Positions 30,853 through 39,864 of a DNA stretch of 64,000 nucleotides are shown piece by piece (position 1 is the first letter of the stretch; each line of letters opens with the position of its first letter). The DNA is from Kribbella sindirgiensis (GTDB lineage: Bacteria > Actinomycetota > Actinomycetes > Propionibacteriales > Kribbellaceae). The position numbers and the translations under genes are program-made. The notes beneath the pieces are model-generated. The model worked only from the letters and a program-made list of their open reading frames with translations, was not told the DNA's origin and did not search any database. Location of the stretch: the NCBI RefSeq assembly GCF_004331435.1, contig NZ_SJKA01000011.1:1-64000 (forward strand), given 5' to 3'.

Positions 30853-31410
30853 ATGACGGTCTCGACCCTGACCGGTTCGCTGCTGGTGGCCACGCCGTTG
30901 CTCGACGAGCCGCCCTTCCGCCGGTCGGTGATCCTGCTGCTGGATCACGACGACGACGGCGCGCTCGGGGTGGTGGTGAACCGTGCCGCGGACCTGTCCG
31001 TGGGGCAGGTGCTGCCGAACTGGTCGTCCGCGGTCGACGAGCCCGGGGTGCTGTTCATGGGCGGCCCGGTCGGCACCGACAGCGCGCTCGCGGTCGCCGA
31101 GGTGGCCGCGTCCACGGACCCGCCCGGCTGGCGCGAGTGCTTCGGGCGGATCGGTCTGGTCGACCTCGACGTTCCGCCCGCGCTGCTGGAGGGCGCGATC
31201 ACCCGGATGCGGATCTTCGCCGGGTACGCCGGCTGGTCCAGCGGCCAGCTCGAGGGCGAGATCGCCGAGGGCGCCTGGTACGTCGTCGAGTCGGTGACCG
31301 ACGACGTGTTCGGCCACGACCCGGACACCCTGTGGCGCCGGGTCCTGCGCCGCCAGAACGACCAGATGGCCTACCTGGCGACGTACCCGGACGACCCGAC
31401 CCAGAACTAG
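30853..31410 (+). CDS. YqgE/AlgH family protein
   Basis: A 185-residue protein with the family motifs LTGSLLVATPLLDEPPFRRS, VILLLDHDDDGALGVVVNRA, VLFMGGPVGTDSALAVAE and FAGYAGWSSGQLEGEIAEGA, closing with DDVFGHDPDTLWRRVLRRQ. Length is standard. The structure is known for homologues but the biochemical role is not; in Pseudomonas AlgH affects alginate regulation. It lies 7 bases after the VanZ gene and converges on DUF3039 with a 19-base gap. Confidence 0.95.
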   Translation: MTVSTLTGSLLVATPLLDEPPFRRSVILLLDHDDDGALGVVVNRAADLSVGQVLPNWSSAVDEPGVLFMGGPVGTDSALAVAEVAASTDPPGWRECFGRIGLVDLDVPPALLEGAITRMRIFAGYAGWSSGQLEGEIAEGAWYVVESVTDDVFGHDPDTLWRRVLRRQNDQMAYLATYPDDPTQN

Positions 31411-31429
31411 ACCGGAATTATTGGGGCGG

Positions 31430-31702
31430 CTACTCGTCGCCGCCGTCGCCGTCGTCACCCGGGTTGAGTGAGTCCCAGATCTCCTTGCACTCCGGGCAGA
31501 CCGGGAAACGCTGCGGGTCACGGCTCGGGACCCACACCTTGCCGCAGAGCGCGACCACCGGCGTGCCCATCACCATCGCCTCGGTCAGCTTGTCCTTCGG
31601 CACGTAGTGCGAGAACCGCTCGTGATCACCCGGCTCCGCCGGCGACGTCTGGGTCCGCTCGTCGACAACCGTCTCCGCACCGGGGGTCAGCTGAGTACTC
31701 AT
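31430..31702 (-). CDS. DUF3039 family protein
   Basis: A 90-residue protein from the ATG at 31702: MSTQLTPGAETVVDERTQ, then ERFSHYVPKDKLTEAMVMGT and VVALCGKVWVPSRDPQRFPV, CPECKEIWDSL, acidic tail. The three Cys (LCGK, CPEC) plus the His make a small zinc-binding site likely. DUF3039 proteins are widespread in actinobacteria and commonly lie near a YqgE gene and the DEAD/DEAH helicase, as here; no function is known. It is an essential-looking, conserved actinobacterial marker rather than an accessory gene. Confidence 0.9.
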   Translation of the reverse strand: MSTQLTPGAETVVDERTQTSPAEPGDHERFSHYVPKDKLTEAMVMGTPVVALCGKVWVPSRDPQRFPVCPECKEIWDSLNPGDDGDGGDE

Positions 31703-31822
31703 ACCCCGAGTGTAGGACGTGTCACCAGCCGACCAGGAACTTTTCCACAGCTCGGGGATTCCCGGGGAATCCAGGGGCAGATCCCGGCACCTTCTCTGCC
31801 GTGACCAACCAAAGGAGGCACT

Positions 31823-32395
31823 ATGAGTGCTGTGGACAGCATTCCGAACCCACCCGACGTGTTCAGCCGACCCGCAACGCCGCTGACCCGCGCCGATCTC
31901 GACCGGATGCCCGATGACGGGTACCGGCACGAGCTCATCGACGGAGTCCTTCTCGTGACCCCGAGCCCGTCGTTCAACCACCAGGATGTGGCTCTCAATC
32001 TCATCTTCCACCTGAGGCAGGTGTGCCCGCCGGAGCTCTACGTCATGGGGGCGCCGTTCGACATGGTGCTGGCGGACGACACGGTGATGATCCCGGACGT
32101 CCTGGTCGCTCGCCGTGATGCTTTCACGAAGCGCGATCTGCCTGGGCCGCCGTTGCTGGCGGTCGAGGTGTTGTCACCGAGCACGCGGCGCTTCGACGTG
32201 ATGGTCAAGTTCTCGCGGCTGGAGGCCGCCGGGTGTGCGGCGTACTGGGTGGTGGATCCCGACACGCCGAGTTTGATCGCGTGGGAACTGCAGGACGGGG
32301 CATATGTGCAGGTCGCGAAGGTCACCGGCGAGGAATCGGCGCGGTTGACGAGTCCGTACGACGTGACCGTGGTGCCCGCCGATCTGATCTCGTAA
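31823..32395 (+). CDS. Uma2 family endonuclease-like protein (DUF820)
   Basis: A 190-residue protein with a strong ribosome site (AAAGGAGG). It carries the Uma2 PD-(D/E)XK layout: YRHELIDGVLLVTPSPSFNH, a central MIPDVLVARRDAF (metal Asp), LLAVEVLSPSTRRFDVMVKF (the E-V-L-S-P-S motif) and AAGCAAYWVVDPDTPSLIAW. The fold is nuclease-like, but no substrate or partner is established; these genes multiply in cyanobacteria and actinobacteria. It sits alone between DUF3039 and the helicase gene. Confidence 0.9.
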   Translation: MSAVDSIPNPPDVFSRPATPLTRADLDRMPDDGYRHELIDGVLLVTPSPSFNHQDVALNLIFHLRQVCPPELYVMGAPFDMVLADDTVMIPDVLVARRDAFTKRDLPGPPLLAVEVLSPSTRRFDVMVKFSRLEAAGCAAYWVVDPDTPSLIAWELQDGAYVQVAKVTGEESARLTSPYDVTVVPADLIS

Positions 32396-32453
32396 CCGAT
32401 CTCGGGTAACCTTCCTGCCCGGCACACTGTCGACTTCGGGGGAGTAGCTGTCT

Positions 32454-34244
32454 GTGGATTCGCACGTGCCGGCCAACCCTGCCGTCCTGCCACCGGCCTA
32501 TCCGGACCGGGCAGCGTGGGGTACCGCGAGCAAGCTGCGAGCCTGGCAGGCCGAGGCGCTCCAGCTCTACCTGGACAGCAACCCGCGGGACTTCCTGGCG
32601 GTGGCGACACCGGGCGCCGGTAAGACGACGTTCGCGCTGACCGTGGCCGCCGAGCTGCTGCACCGGCGGCAGATCGAGCGGATCACCGTGGTCACGCCGA
32701 CCGAGCACCTCAAGGTCCAGTGGGCCGAGGCGGCCGACCGGGCCGGGATCGCGCTCGACCCCGCGTTCGCCGGGCGGCGCGGGAAGACGAACAAGGACTA
32801 CACGGGCGTCGCGGTGACGTACGCCGGGATCGCGGTGAACCCGCTGGCGTTCCGGGTCCGGACCGAGCGGTTCAAGACCCTGGTGATCCTGGACGAGGTG
32901 CACCACGGCGGTGACGCGCTCAGCTGGGGTGACGGCGTCCGCGAGGCGTTCGAGCCCGCTGCCCGCCGCCTCTGCCTGACCGGTACGCCGTTCCGCAGCG
33001 ACGACAACCCGATCCCGTTCGTGACGTACGAGGAGGGCCACGACGGGGTCGCCCGGAGCAAGGCGGACTACACCTACGGGTATGGGCACGCGCTGCGCGA
33101 CCACGTCGTTCGCCCGGTGATCTTCATGTCGTACTCGGGTGAGATGCGCTGGCGGACCAAGGCCGGTGACGAGGTCGCCGCGCGGCTGGGCGAGCCGCTC
33201 ACCAAGGACCTGACCGCCCAGGCGCTGCGGACCGCGCTGGACCCGGCCGGCGAGTGGATGGGCGCGGTGCTGGCGGCCGCGGACAAGCGGCTCACCGAGG
33301 TACGGCGGCACATGCCGGACGCCGGCGCACTGGTGATCTCGGGTGACCAGAACACGGCCCGCGCGTACGCGAAGACGCTGCGCGAGCTGACCGGCGAGTC
33401 GCCGACCGTCGTGCTGTCGGACGAGAAAGCGGCCAGCAAGAAGATCCAGAAGTTCTCCGAGGACGAGTCCCGGTGGATGGTCGCCGTACGGATGGTGTCC
33501 GAGGGTGTCGACGTACCGCGGCTGGCGGTGGGCGTGTACGCGACGCCGACCTCGACGCCGCTGTTCTTCGCGCAGGCGGTGGGGCGGTTCGTGCGGGCCC
33601 GGAAGCGGGGTGAGACGGCGTCGGTGTTCGTGCCGTCGGTGACCCGGCTGCTCGGGTTCGCGGCCGAGATGGAGGTCGAGCGGGACCACGTCCTCGGGCG
33701 GAAGAACAGCAACGAGGACGGCGACATCTTCGCGCTCGAGGACGACCTGCTGAAGCAGGCGAACCAGGCCGAGGGGGCGAGCGACGAGCTCGAGGGGACC
33801 TTCGAGGCGCTCGGGTCGGACGCGAGCTTCGACCGGGTGGTGTTCGACGGCGGCGACTACGGGACCGGCGGCGACAACGCGACCGATGAGGAGCTGGACT
33901 TCCTCGGGTTGCCTGGTCTGCTGGAGCCGGATCAGGTGCGGGAGTTGCTGCACAAGCGGCAGCAGAAGTCGCTGGCGGCGCAGAAGAAGTCTTCACGGTC
34001 CACGAGCGACCGTGAGGATCCGACGCCGACCGAGCTGGCCACCCACGAGCAGATCGGGCTCCTGCGCCGCGAGCTGAACGGTCTGGTCGCCGCCTGGCAC
34101 CACCGCACCGGCCAGCCGCACGGCGTCATCCACAACGACCTCCGCCGCAAACTCGGCGGCCCGGCCGCCGCCCACGCCTCGTCGATCCAGCTGAAGGAGC
34201 GGATCGAACTGATCCGCGACTGGGCCGCCCAACGCCGCGCCTGA
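32454..34244 (+). CDS. DEAD/DEAH box helicase
   Basis: A 596-residue SF2 helicase, GTG start. Motifs in order: LRAWQAEAL (Q-like), Walker A ATPGAGKTTF, motif Ib-like VVTPTEHLKVQW, motif II LDEVHHGG (DEVH), motif III LCLTGTPFRSDD, then in the second domain ALVISGDQNTARAYAKTLRE, MVSEGVDVPRLAVGVYAT and QAVGRFVRARKRG (motif VI). The C-terminal 200 residues are acidic and helical and unlike known domains. It belongs to a conserved actinobacterial helicase group with unknown nucleic-acid target. A terminator-like hairpin follows. Confidence 0.95.
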   Translation: MDSHVPANPAVLPPAYPDRAAWGTASKLRAWQAEALQLYLDSNPRDFLAVATPGAGKTTFALTVAAELLHRRQIERITVVTPTEHLKVQWAEAADRAGIALDPAFAGRRGKTNKDYTGVAVTYAGIAVNPLAFRVRTERFKTLVILDEVHHGGDALSWGDGVREAFEPAARRLCLTGTPFRSDDNPIPFVTYEEGHDGVARSKADYTYGYGHALRDHVVRPVIFMSYSGEMRWRTKAGDEVAARLGEPLTKDLTAQALRTALDPAGEWMGAVLAAADKRLTEVRRHMPDAGALVISGDQNTARAYAKTLRELTGESPTVVLSDEKAASKKIQKFSEDESRWMVAVRMVSEGVDVPRLAVGVYATPTSTPLFFAQAVGRFVRARKRGETASVFVPSVTRLLGFAAEMEVERDHVLGRKNSNEDGDIFALEDDLLKQANQAEGASDELEGTFEALGSDASFDRVVFDGGDYGTGGDNATDEELDFLGLPGLLEPDQVRELLHKRQQKSLAAQKKSSRSTSDREDPTPTELATHEQIGLLRRELNGLVAAWHHRTGQPHGVIHNDLRRKLGGPAAAHASSIQLKERIELIRDWAAQRRA

Positions 34245-34261
34245 CTTCCGGAAGCAACCGG

Positions 34262-34291
34262 CACCCCGTCCTGGGTCTCCAGGGCGGGGTG
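34262..34291. terminator. Hairpin terminator after the helicase gene
   Basis: CACCCCGTCCTGG (34262-34274) pairs with CCAGGGCGGGGTG (34279-34291), 12 of 13 positions plus one wobble pair, with a 4-base loop and a T-rich TTTCCGTC run after it. It starts 17 bases after the helicase stop. A good intrinsic terminator by shape. Confidence 0.8.
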
Positions 34292-34431
34292 TTTCCGTCG
34301 GGGGTGAGGTGTTGACGTCCTGCGAGTGGTGCTGCAAGCTTCGGATACCCGCGCTGCAAGAAATCGTCAGACTTACGCAATTTACGTAGCGCGAGGAACC
34401 TCCCACCGCCCCACGATGGAGGACCCAACCG

Positions 34432-37400
34432 ATGCATCGGAAGAATCTTCTGCGGCTCGTGCTGGCCGCCCTGCTCGTCGCCGCCGGCCTGCTGTCCGTC
34501 CCGACCGCGATGGCCGCCGACCTCACCAAGACGCTGACCGCCAGCAGCTCACTCGGCGAGTACCCGAGTACCAACGCCGGCGACGGCAACGCGAACACCT
34601 ACTGGGAGAGCAGCAACAACGCCTTCCCGCAGTGGCTCCAGGCAGACCTCGGCGCCACCAATGACGTCAACCAGGTGACCCTCAAACTCCCGTCCTCCTG
34701 GGGTCCGCGCACCCAGACCCTCACGGTCCAGGGCAGCGCGAACGGATCCTCGTTCACCACGATCGTCAGCAGTACGGCGTACACCTTCAGCGGTGTCAAT
34801 GTCGTGACGATCAGCTTCAGTAACACCTCGGTGCGCTACGTCCGGCTGACCTTCACTGCGAACACCGGCTGGCCGGCCGCGCAACTGTCGGAGTTCGAAC
34901 TGGCCGGGCCTGGTGGCGGGCCGGTCGAACCTCCGACCGGTACCGATCTCGCCTCCGGCAAGCCGATCGAGGCGTCGAGTTCGGTCTTCGGTTTCGTCGC
35001 GTCGAACGCCAACGACGGCAACATCGGCACCTACTGGGAGTCGAACGGCTTCCCGTCGGCCCTGACCGTCAAGCTCGGCTCGAACGCCGACGTCAGCTCG
35101 GTCGTCGTCAAGCTCAACCCCGATCCGGTCTGGGGAGCGCGCACGCAGAGCATCGAGGTCCTGGGCCGTGAACAGTCCGCGATCACCTTCACCTCCGCGG
35201 TTGCCCGGACCGACTACCAGTTCGCCCCGGCGAGCCAGAACACCGTCGCCATCCCGGTCACCGGCCGGTACGCCGACCTCCGCCTGCAGGTCTTCAGTAA
35301 CACAGGTGCGCCCGGCGGCCAGGTCGCAGAGCTCCAGGTCTTCGGTACGGCGGCACCCAACCCCGACCTCGTGGTGACGAACGTCGACTGGTCGCCCGCC
35401 AACCCGTCCGAGTCGACGCCGATCACCCTGTCCGCGACCGTCAAGAACAACGGCTCCGCGGCCGCCCCGGCCAGCAGCCTCAACTTCCTCCTCGGCGGCT
35501 CGGTGGCCGGCACGGCGAGCGTCCAAGCTCTCGCCGCCGGTGCGTCCGCCACCGTCACCGCCAACGCGGGAACCCATGCCCAAGGCAACTACACCGTCGC
35601 GGCAGTCGCCGACCCGGCCAACACGGTCGTCGAACAGAGCGATACCAACAACACACTCCAGGCGGCAACCCAGCTGACCGTCGCCCAAGCCCCGGGACCA
35701 GACCTTCAGGTCACCGGCATCACCACCAACCCGGCCAACCCGGCGCCCGGGACCCAGGTCTCCTTCACGGTCGCCGTCAACAACCGCGGTACGTCGGCTT
35801 CCGCCGCCACCACCACCAAGCTGGTGGTCGGCGCCACCACGCTCAACGGCAGCACCGCGTCGATCGCCTCCGGAGCCACCGCCAACGTGGCGATCAGCGG
35901 CACCTGGACGGCGACCAACGGCGGAGCAACCGTCACCGCCACGGCGGATGCGGGCAATACCGTTGACGAGACCAACGAAACCAACAACACCTTCACGAAG
36001 TCGATCGTGGTCGGCCGCGGCGCCGCCGTACCCTACACGTCGTACGAGGCCGAAGCCGGCGACTACACCGGGACCCTGCTGACCGCCGACGCGACGCGAA
36101 CCTTCGGGCACACGAACTTCGCGACCGAGTCGTCCGGCCGTTCGTCGGTCCGGCTGAACTCGAGCGGCCAGTACGTCGAGTTCACCTCGACCGTGCCGAC
36201 CAACTCGGTCGTGGTCCGCAACTCGATCCCGGACTCCGCCGACGGTCAGGGGCTGCAGGCAACGATCAGCCTGTACGTCAACGGGACCTTCAAGCAGAAG
36301 CTCACGCTGTCGTCCCGCAACAGCTGGCTGTACGGCAACAGCGACGGACCTGAGGCACTCACCAACACGCCCGGCGGTGACGCGCGCCGGCTCTTCGACG
36401 AGTCGCACGCCCTGCTCGGTCAGTCGTACCCGTCCGGTACCAAGTTCCGGTTGCAGCGCGACTCCGGCGACACGGCGTCGTACTACATCATCGACCTGGT
36501 CGACCTGGAGCAGGTCGCGCCGGCGCTGTCCCAGCCGGCCGGGTGTACGTCGATCACGCAGTACGGCGCTGTGCCGAACGACGGGATCGATGACGCGGAC
36601 GCGATCCAGCGGGCCGTGACGGACGACCAGAACGGCGTCATCAGCTGCGTCTGGATCCCGGAAGGGCAGTGGCGGCAGGAGAAGAAAATCCTCACCGACG
36701 ACCCGCAGAACCGCGGGCAGTACAACCAGGTCGGGATCAGCAACGCGACGATCCGCGGCGCCGGGATGTGGTACTCGCAGCTGTACTCGACCATCGAGCC
36801 GCAGAACGCCGGCGGTATCAACCACCCGCACGAGGGCAACTTCGGCTTCGACATCGATAAGAACGTCCAGCTGAGCGACATCGCGATCTTCGGCTCCGGC
36901 CGGATCCGCGGCGGCGACGGGAACGCCGAGGGCGGTGTCGGGCTGAACGGCCGGTTCGGGACCGGTACGAAGATCAGCAACGTCTGGATCGAGCACGCGA
37001 ACGTCGGGGTCTGGGTCGGCCGCGACTACGACAACATCCCCGAGCTGTGGGGCCCGGCCGACGGGCTCGAGTTCAGCGGGATGCGGATCCGGGACACCTA
37101 CGCCGACGGCATCAACTTCTCCAACGGGACGCGGAACTCCAAGGTGTTCAACTCGTCCTTCCGGACCACCGGCGACGACGCGCTCGCGGTCTGGGCGAAC
37201 AAGTACGTCAAGGACCAGTCGGTCGACATCGCCCACGACAACACGTTCACCAACAACACGGTCCAGCTGCCGTGGCGGGCGAACGGGATCGCGATCTACG
37301 GCGGGTACGGCAACAAGATCGAGAACAACCTGATCTACGACACGATGAACTACCCCGGCATCATGCTCGCCACCGACCACGACCCGCTGCCGTTCTCCGG

Positions 37401-37761
37401 TACGACGCTGATCGCGAACAACGCGCTCTACCGCTGCGGCGGGGTGTTCTGGAACGAGGACCAGGAGTTCGGGGCGATCACGCTGTTCCCGTCGAACCTC
37501 CCGATCCCCGGTGTGACCATCCGGGACACCGAGATCCACGACTCGACGTACGACGGCATCCAGTTCAAGACCGGCGGCGGCGAGCTGCCAAATGTTGCCC
37601 TGAGCAACGTTCGGATCGACAAGTCGAACAACGGCTCGGGAATCCTCGCGATGGGCGGCGCCCGCGGCAACGCGAACCTGTCGAACGTCACCATCACCAA
37701 CTCCCGCGACGGCGACATCCTCAAGGAACCCGGCAGCACCTTCACCTTCACCGGGCAATAG
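34432..37761 (+). CDS. Secreted GH87-like alpha-1,3-glucanase (mutanase) with binding modules
   Basis: An 1109-residue exported protein (signal MHRKNLLRLVLAALLVAAGL, cleavage near AMA-AD). Modules: two discoidin/F5-8C domains (about 30-160 and 170-315), two CARDB domains (about 320-415 and 425-525), a CBM6-like domain (about 535-690, starting SYEAEAGDYTG) and a right-handed beta-helix (about 700-1109) opening with SITQYGAVPNDGIDDADAIQ. In the helix D892 (TYADGINF) is followed by D915-D916 (TTGDDALAVWA), the same 23/24 spacing as the catalytic aspartates reported for GH87 alpha-1,3-glucanases. It would cut alpha-1,3-glucan of fungal walls or biofilms. Family is by motif and domain order. Confidence 0.85.
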   Translation: MHRKNLLRLVLAALLVAAGLLSVPTAMAADLTKTLTASSSLGEYPSTNAGDGNANTYWESSNNAFPQWLQADLGATNDVNQVTLKLPSSWGPRTQTLTVQGSANGSSFTTIVSSTAYTFSGVNVVTISFSNTSVRYVRLTFTANTGWPAAQLSEFELAGPGGGPVEPPTGTDLASGKPIEASSSVFGFVASNANDGNIGTYWESNGFPSALTVKLGSNADVSSVVVKLNPDPVWGARTQSIEVLGREQSAITFTSAVARTDYQFAPASQNTVAIPVTGRYADLRLQVFSNTGAPGGQVAELQVFGTAAPNPDLVVTNVDWSPANPSESTPITLSATVKNNGSAAAPASSLNFLLGGSVAGTASVQALAAGASATVTANAGTHAQGNYTVAAVADPANTVVEQSDTNNTLQAATQLTVAQAPGPDLQVTGITTNPANPAPGTQVSFTVAVNNRGTSASAATTTKLVVGATTLNGSTASIASGATANVAISGTWTATNGGATVTATADAGNTVDETNETNNTFTKSIVVGRGAAVPYTSYEAEAGDYTGTLLTADATRTFGHTNFATESSGRSSVRLNSSGQYVEFTSTVPTNSVVVRNSIPDSADGQGLQATISLYVNGTFKQKLTLSSRNSWLYGNSDGPEALTNTPGGDARRLFDESHALLGQSYPSGTKFRLQRDSGDTASYYIIDLVDLEQVAPALSQPAGCTSITQYGAVPNDGIDDADAIQRAVTDDQNGVISCVWIPEGQWRQEKKILTDDPQNRGQYNQVGISNATIRGAGMWYSQLYSTIEPQNAGGINHPHEGNFGFDIDKNVQLSDIAIFGSGRIRGGDGNAEGGVGLNGRFGTGTKISNVWIEHANVGVWVGRDYDNIPELWGPADGLEFSGMRIRDTYADGINFSNGTRNSKVFNSSFRTTGDDALAVWANKYVKDQSVDIAHDNTFTNNTVQLPWRANGIAIYGGYGNKIENNLIYDTMNYPGIMLATDHDPLPFSGTTLIANNALYRCGGVFWNEDQEFGAITLFPSNLPIPGVTIRDTEIHDSTYDGIQFKTGGGELPNVALSNVRIDKSNNGSGILAMGGARGNANLSNVTITNSRDGDILKEPGSTFTFTGQ

Positions 37762-37778
37762 ATCCCCGAGAGATCCCC

Positions 37779-37817
37779 GAGGCCCAGCACCCCGGTCCCT
37801 CAAGGGTGCTGGGCCTC
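37779..37817. terminator. Bidirectional terminator between the two glucanase genes
   Basis: GAGGCCCAGCACCC (37779-37792) pairs perfectly with GGGTGCTGGGCCTC (37804-37817) across an 11-base loop. It lies between stops at 37761 and 37823 of convergent genes. One of the cleanest hairpins in the window. Confidence 0.85.
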
Positions 37818-37822
37818 AGCCT

Positions 37823-38596
37823 TTACTCCGGGCGGTACACCCGGACGTGGTCGATCTGCATCGACTCGGACGTGACGGTCGGCGGGATCTTCGCGTACAC
37901 GAACAGATCGAGGATCAGGGCGTCGCCGGTGCCGGCGTACGGGCCCTGGCGGCAGATCTCCTTGCCGTCGAGGTACCAGACGGTCTCGTACGGGCCGAGC
38001 TGCTGGGCGATCGTGTGCCAGTCGGTGGTGAGGTCGGTGGGCGACTGGTAGGTGCAGCCGCCGCCGGGGGACTGGTGGTTGGTGAGGTACAGCGCGTTGT
38101 GGTTGTCGCTGTAGAACTCGTACGTGTCCTGCTCGTTGGAGCCGTTGCCGTTCCACGTCCACGTGGACGGCCAGAAACCCTTGGCGGACGGGAGTTTCAG
38201 CCGCGTCTCGATGTAGTCGCCGGGCTGTACGGCGAACGACTGCGACGGCTCGTGACCGCAGGACTGCCCGGTGGTGATGAGGGCGCCGGACCATTCGTAC
38301 CCCGGCGCCGGGTTGTTCTTCCTCGCCGTCATCGTCAGCATGCCGTCGTGCACCGACAGCGCGTCCCAGGTGTGCCACTCGAGTTCCTGGTTGCCCTTGT
38401 TTCCCAGGCACTGGTCGGCTTCCGCGTTCGAGTGGATGGCCCACTTCGTCCGGTCGATCGCCGTACCGTCGAACTCGTCCGCGAACACGACCTTCCCCGG
38501 TGCCGCCCGGACGTCGTCGCGCTGATCGGCCATCGCGGCCGCGGCCGGTACGACAAGCAGCCCGAGCACGACCGGGATGGTAATTAACTTACGCAT
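37823..38596 (-). CDS. Secreted GH16 family glycoside hydrolase
   Basis: A 257-residue exported protein from the ATG at 38596 (signal MRKLITIPVVLGLLVVPAAA, cleavage near AMA-DQ). An upstream in-frame ATG would add 18 residues without improving the signal. It has the GH16 jelly-roll markers VVFADEFDGTAIDRTKW, GMLTMTARK, YIETRLKLPSAKGFWPSTWT and the active-site strand NEQDTYEFY, which gives E155, D157 and E160 in the ExDxxE form (nucleophile E155, acid/base E160). GH16 enzymes cut beta-1,3- or mixed-linkage glucans, carrageenan or similar. It converges with the GH87-like gene, a sensible pair for attacking fungal walls. Confidence 0.92.
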   Translation of the reverse strand: MRKLITIPVVLGLLVVPAAAAMADQRDDVRAAPGKVVFADEFDGTAIDRTKWAIHSNAEADQCLGNKGNQELEWHTWDALSVHDGMLTMTARKNNPAPGYEWSGALITTGQSCGHEPSQSFAVQPGDYIETRLKLPSAKGFWPSTWTWNGNGSNEQDTYEFYSDNHNALYLTNHQSPGGGCTYQSPTDLTTDWHTIAQQLGPYETVWYLDGKEICRQGPYAGTGDALILDLFVYAKIPPTVTSESMQIDHVRVYRPE

Positions 38597-38791
38597 CAAG
38601 TAGACCCTTACGTCGGAATTCAACGCGTCAAACGATCGCTTGAGTCGCATCCGGTTGTCAACCTGTCGGTGGGATCGAGGCGTTGGCCTCGAACCGCGAG
38701 GCCGAACGGCCCTGCCCGGCCTCGAGCGGCGGGCGGATCGTAGGTGCTAGCCATCGGAGTCCCTTCGATGGGCGAGGGGTGGGGAGGGTCG

Positions 38792-39217
38792 ATGATGAGG
38801 GTCAAGTGGACCGATGCCGCGTCGAGCATCTTCGTGCTGGCCGCCGTCGGGGTGTATCTGAGCGGCTTGGGGTCAACGGCAGCGTTCGGCCTGAGCGATC
38901 GAGGGTCGGCGGCGGTGGTGTTCGGACTGGGGGTCGCGGCCTGCACCGCGGCGCGGTCCTATCTCGCAGACGTCTACGGTGCTGGTCCTGGTCGCCGAGC
39001 ACCACTGGCCTACCTCGTGCTGGTCACCGGTATCGGTGTCGTGGCATTGGTCGCGGGAATCATCGCGGTCGTCGGCGCCGGCAGCGGCGCGATGGCAACT
39101 CTGGTGGCCGCGATCGTTGCGATGTGGATGCTGGCGAGCGCCAGGCACCTTGGCTGGATCGCGGCACCTACGCGACTCCGGCGCGACGAGGAAGCCGCGC
39201 CGTCACCGAACCCGTGA
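38792..39217 (+). CDS. Four-span membrane protein of unknown function
   Basis: A 141-residue protein from the ATG at 38792, chosen because GGGGAGGG lies just before it; a GTG at 38744 would add 16 unlikely residues. Spans: ASSIFVLAAVGVYLSGLG, GSAAVVFGLGVAACTAARSYL, LAYLVLVTGIGVVALVAGII and ATLVAAIVAMWMLASA. Short basic C-terminus with Pro end. Typical of small actinobacterial membrane proteins without known role. Nothing recognisable lies between it and the GH16 gene (about 195 bases). Confidence 0.75.
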   Translation: MMRVKWTDAASSIFVLAAVGVYLSGLGSTAAFGLSDRGSAAVVFGLGVAACTAARSYLADVYGAGPGRRAPLAYLVLVTGIGVVALVAGIIAVVGAGSGAMATLVAAIVAMWMLASARHLGWIAAPTRLRRDEEAAPSPNP

Positions 39218-39313
39218 GGCGGCCGGCTGTCCAACTCCGAGCACGAATCCTGCGGGACTGCGATATCAGCCGTGCAGAACGCCAGGTCGGCTGAACCAGG
39301 AAGAAGGTCGGAC

Positions 39314-39693
39314 ATGGTCGTGGTCCGCATCGTGGCAGGAGTCCTCTTCCTCGCCCACGGGCTCGTTCACCTGCTCTACCTCGCCGACGACGTGCACGAG
39401 TTCTCCATGGATCGGTCGTGGCTCGTGCCAGACACCGCACGACGCCCACTCGCACTGGGCCTCACCGCTGCAACGGGTGTCGCCTTTGCCCTTCTCGCCT
39501 TGGCTGTGTGGGGCGTTCCAGTCTGTCTGCGGCGTGGCCGGCCCTCACTGTTGTGGCCTGTCTGCTCTCGCTGGTCCTGCTCGTCCTCTTCTGGAACACC
39601 TGGCTGGTGTTCGGCGTCGTGATCGATATCGCGCTTCTCACCGTCGCAGCGATCCGGCCGGACTGGGTTGGGCGAGTCCTGTCCGCGAGCTGA
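39314..39693 (+). pseudogene. Frameshifted small membrane protein
   Basis: From ATG 39314 one frame gives MVVVRIVAGVLFLAHGLVHL, then LYLADDVHEFSMDRSWLVPD and LGLTAATGVAFALLALAVWG, three membrane-like segments. After about 39515 this frame turns into Arg/Ser/Cys-rich nonsense, while the frame one base back gives AAWPALTVVACLLSLVLLVL, FWNTWLVFGVVIDIALLTVA and ends at 39693. Joined, they make one about 125-residue four- to five-span protein. This needs loss of one base near 39510-39530: a real frameshift mutation, a sequencing error or, less likely, programmed -1 shifting. No family recognised. Confidence 0.7.
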
Positions 39694-39864
39694 CCGATAC
39701 TCGCGGGCTCACAGAAGCGCGGGGAGGCGGCCGATCAGGAGCCGACATCAGGCGGCGGTTGTCCATCGCCCGTGGGGTCGACGGTGCGACCGGTGGGGAC
39801 GTTTGGCCCTACTGACCGCATACGTCCGGGCCTGTGCTGGAGGTGAACCGAAACGAAGGGCGGA

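Noticed and set aside
34549..37803. A 1084-residue open frame opposite the GH87-like gene
   Set aside because: Composition is Gly/Arg/Val/Asp filler without domains; the plus-strand protein has a signal peptide, five recognisable modules and active-site residues.
38620..38754. A 44-residue minus-strand frame (MASTYDPPAARGRAG...) with a passable ribosome site
   Set aside because: No family, Pro/Arg-rich, and it spans the untranslated leader of the opposite gene; left out for lack of support.
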